Assembly (NCBI GenBank): GCA_026982915.1
Contig: JALWQU010000047.1
Coordinates: 1,896-7,622, forward strand
Direction: 5' to 3'
Length of the DNA: 5,727 nt
Source of the DNA: Candidatus Altimarinota bacterium
Lineage (GTDB): Bacteria > Patescibacteriota > Gracilibacteria > UBA4473
The notes under the pieces are model-generated. The model searched no databases and was not told the origin of the DNA. It saw only the letters and a list, made by a program, of their open reading frames with translations. The translations under genes were made by a program, and so were the position numbers. Below, in pieces: positions 4,070 through 5,727 of this stretch. Position 1 is the stretch's first letter. The number at the start of each line of letters is the position of its first letter.

Positions 4070-5467
4070 CCTGTTTTTATCACCAAGCATGGTCTTCATT
4101 TTAGGGGCTGATTCAGGAAGAATGACCTCCGCCATTTGAGCCAATACCACTAGTTTATTGAGGAGTTGCCCAAATATATCCGTGGCTTTTTCGAGGTCTG
4201 TTTTAGCGAGTTTCCATACCTCGGTATCATTTAATAGCTGATTAGCCGAGTCAACGACCGTAAAGAAGTGATCAATAGAGGCCTTTAGTTTCTTTTGTTC
4301 GAGGAGATTATTAAATTTTTCAAGATCTTTTTTAATATCGACTTCATTCGTCGTAACCGTTACTTTTTCCCTGTCCAAAAACTTATGAACGAGAATAATA
4401 ACCCGATTAAATAAATTCCCAACCCCTCCAGCGAGTTTCGTTCGATAAAATTCTTCAAAGTTTCGTACCGAAAAATCACCATCATTTCCAAACTCAAAAC
4501 TTGAAAGAAGCCCGGTCCTTAGTGCATCGTTTCCAAACTTGTCCGATAGATCAAGTGGATCAACGACATTGCCAAGGCTTTTGGACATCTTTGTTCCGTC
4601 AATCGTGAAGTAACCATGGGCAAATACTTCTTTGGGAAGTGAAATCTTAGCGGACAGGAGCATCGCCGGCCAGATAACATTGTGAAATTTAGTAATATCT
4701 TTCCCCACAATATGCGTACAGTTTTTCCAAAAATCAGAAGTTTCGCCCTCAGGACAACCGGAAATATAATTAATCAGCGCCTCCACCCAAACATAAATGG
4801 TGTGGGATTTATCAAAGGGGAACTTAATACCGATTTCCGCTGATTCTCTCGAAATAGAAATATCTTCTAATCCTGATTTTATAAAGCTTAAAACCTCATT
4901 TTTTCGTTTTTCTGGTTGCAAGAAATTTGGGTTTTTGGCGTATAAATCGAGTAATAAATCTTGGTATTTAGACAGACGAAAAAAGTAGTTTTTTTCTTTC
5001 AGCTCATCGGGTTTTTTCAGATGATCAGGACATTCTCCTTTTTCGTTTAGCTCGTCTTCTTTGAGAAAAGTTTCACAACCAGTACAGTATTTTCCCACAT
5101 ATTCGCCTAGGTAAATATCACCGGCATTATAGATTTTTTGTAAAACTTCGTGCACTTTTTGGTGGTGCCTGTCCTCCGTTGTTCGGATGAAATCATCAAA
5201 ATCAATGCCGCATTTTTCCCAGGTAGTTTGCCAATTTTTGGCCATTTTATCGAGATAAGGCCCGACGGCTTCGTTGGCTTTTTTGGCGGCATCGACCGTT
5301 TTTTGAGAATTCTCATCGGTTCCTGTCAGAAAAAAAACATTTTCACGACCGAGTTTTTTTCGCCAATATCGGACGAGGGTGTCGGTAGCGAGGATGTTGT
5401 AAGCGTGGCCGATATGTGGAATATCATTCACATAAAATATCGGCGTGGTGAAATAGGCTTTAGGCAT
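4031..5467 (-). CDS. metG: Methionyl-tRNA synthetase
   Basis: This 478-residue class I synthetase charges tRNA-Met with methionine. The Rossmann fold opens with AYFTTPIFYVNDIPHIGHAY, in which HIGH is 18-21. The zinc knuckle is single and of the Thermus-like pattern: Cys128-x2-Cys131 and Cys146-x2-His149 in CTGCE...GECPDH. ISRES (205-209) and HTIYVWVEALINYI (222-235) form the methionine-pocket region, DITKFHNVIWPAMLL (257-271) follows, and KMSKS is 293-297. The helical anticodon-binding domain starts near 340, with GGVGNLFNRV (347-356) as its expected Asn/Arg anticodon-recognition helix. There is no C-terminal tRNA-binding (EMAP/Trbp111) domain, as in other short MetRS. The start ATG at 5467 gives the exact family N-terminus although no Shine-Dalgarno precedes it. 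The TAA stop lies inside the convergent membrane-protein gene. It diverges from the gene at 5577. Confidence 0.97.
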   Translation of the reverse strand: MPKAYFTTPIFYVNDIPHIGHAYNILATDTLVRYWRKKLGRENVFFLTGTDENSQKTVDAAKKANEAVGPYLDKMAKNWQTTWEKCGIDFDDFIRTTEDRHHQKVHEVLQKIYNAGDIYLGEYVGKYCTGCETFLKEDELNEKGECPDHLKKPDELKEKNYFFRLSKYQDLLLDLYAKNPNFLQPEKRKNEVLSFIKSGLEDISISRESAEIGIKFPFDKSHTIYVWVEALINYISGCPEGETSDFWKNCTHIVGKDITKFHNVIWPAMLLSAKISLPKEVFAHGYFTIDGTKMSKSLGNVVDPLDLSDKFGNDALRTGLLSSFEFGNDGDFSVRNFEEFYRTKLAGGVGNLFNRVIILVHKFLDREKVTVTTNEVDIKKDLEKFNNLLEQKKLKASIDHFFTVVDSANQLLNDTEVWKLAKTDLEKATDIFGQLLNKLVVLAQMAEVILPESAPKMKTMLGDKNRLGKAIILFERIE

Positions 5468-5576
5468 GTGGGAAGAAGTAATTTGAGTAGAGTTTAGCTA
5501 AAAAAATATTTTTTTGTAACAAATTACTTTTTTTTTCGTTATTATTAGTGAGGATACTATCTTTTTTTAAAAAAAT
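5468..5576. promoter_or_regulatory. A/T-tract-rich divergent intergenic region between metG and the next gene
   Basis: This 109-base spacer should hold promoters for both divergent genes. It contains two perfect A/T palindromes, A7-TA-T7 (5500-5515) and T7-A7 (5562-5575), the latter one base before the plus-strand ATG. It also has a T9 run (5528-5536) and the small palindrome TTTGT-A-ACAAA (5513-5523). A TATTAT (5540-5545) could serve as a plus-strand -10, but the nearest -35-like TTGTAA (5514-5519) is 20 bp away. On the metG side, TTGTTA followed by the A/T block is a weak -35 candidate. GAGG (5550-5553) lies 23 bases before the ATG at 5577, too far for a normal ribosome site. No T-box or other riboswitch was recognised. 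Confidence 0.4.
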
Positions 5577-5727
5577 ATGAGTTTTTCAGATATAGAACAA
5601 AAGTTGCGTGTATTTTTCCAGAAAACCCAGAAAAAAATATCGCAACATGCTCGACAAAAAATAAAACATCAATCAGTAAGCTATTTCTTGGAATTAAAAC
5701 AACAAAGAAGGCGGTCGTTGATAAATC
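5577..5727 (+). CDS. N-terminal part of an unidentified basic protein
   Basis: An ATG at 5577 opens a frame of 50 codons that is still open at the window edge, so the gene is partial at its 3' end. The visible product starts MSFSDIEQKLRVFFQKTQKK and is rich in Lys, Arg and Gln, ending in a basic cluster (KQQRRRSLIN). It looks like a predominantly helical, cytoplasmic or nucleic-acid-facing segment, and could precede a membrane anchor because a run of arginines often sits there. There is no signal peptide or recognised domain. It diverges from metG; a T7A7 tract ends one base before its start codon. Continuous coding potential plus its position next to a promoter-like spacer support a real gene, but the family is unknown. 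Confidence 0.6.
   Translation, partial: MSFSDIEQKLRVFFQKTQKKISQHARQKIKHQSVSYFLELKQQRRRSLIN

Noticed and set aside
5150..5497. 115-codon plus-strand ORF opposite the start of metG
   Set aside because: The metG frame is complete with all catalytic motifs; the antisense frame shows no recognisable domain.

Overview
The window looks like a piece of a small-genome bacterial chromosome, most likely from the Candidate Phyla Radiation (Patescibacteria). The clues are a compact A+T-rich layout, a short methionyl-tRNA synthetase of 478 residues, a Trm9-like methyltransferase tail of the kind common in that group, poor Shine-Dalgarno signals, and many short palindromic repeats. At least four coding regions end in TGA where the family or context expects an end, so TGA is a stop here. 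That argues against the TGA=Gly lineages (Gracilibacteria, Absconditabacteria). The phylum-level placement is inference; no rRNA or other decisive marker is present.

Layout, left to right. (1) 1-240, plus strand: the C-terminal end of a class I SAM-dependent methyltransferase. (2) 257-925: a REP/RAYT unit. A complete Y1 (HUH) REP-associated transposase gene lies on the minus strand (313-873), bracketed by palindromes at 257-279 and 894-925. A near-identical copy of the right-hand palindrome lies in frame inside the transposase gene (544-575). (3) 941-3401, minus strand: a tRNA-dihydrouridine synthase gene (dusB-type), then trpB, then a previously uncalled 39-codon ORF joined to trpB by an ATGA overlap. 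trpB carries two in-frame copies of a second, C/G-rich palindromic repeat, read in two different frames. (4) 3491-4069, plus strand: an uncharacterised membrane protein with an Ala/Lys/Glu-rich N-terminal half and three predicted membrane segments. It diverges from dus and has a good extended -10 promoter. (5) 4031-5467, minus strand: metG, whose 3' end overlaps the membrane-protein gene tail to tail by 39 bases. (6) 5468-5576: an A/T-tract-rich divergent intergenic region. (7) 5577-5727, plus strand: the first 50 codons of an unidentified basic protein running off the window.

How the genes fit together: metG, dus and the Trm9-like methyltransferase belong to translation and tRNA modification, and trpB to tryptophan metabolism. 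No trpA or other trp gene is visible, so trpB appears solitary. The most interesting theme is intragenic palindrome insertion. Two unrelated repeat families are embedded in frame in protein genes: one in the gene of the transposase presumably responsible for that family, the other twice in a core metabolic enzyme. I found no CRISPR array, tRNA, rRNA or convincing intrinsic terminator.
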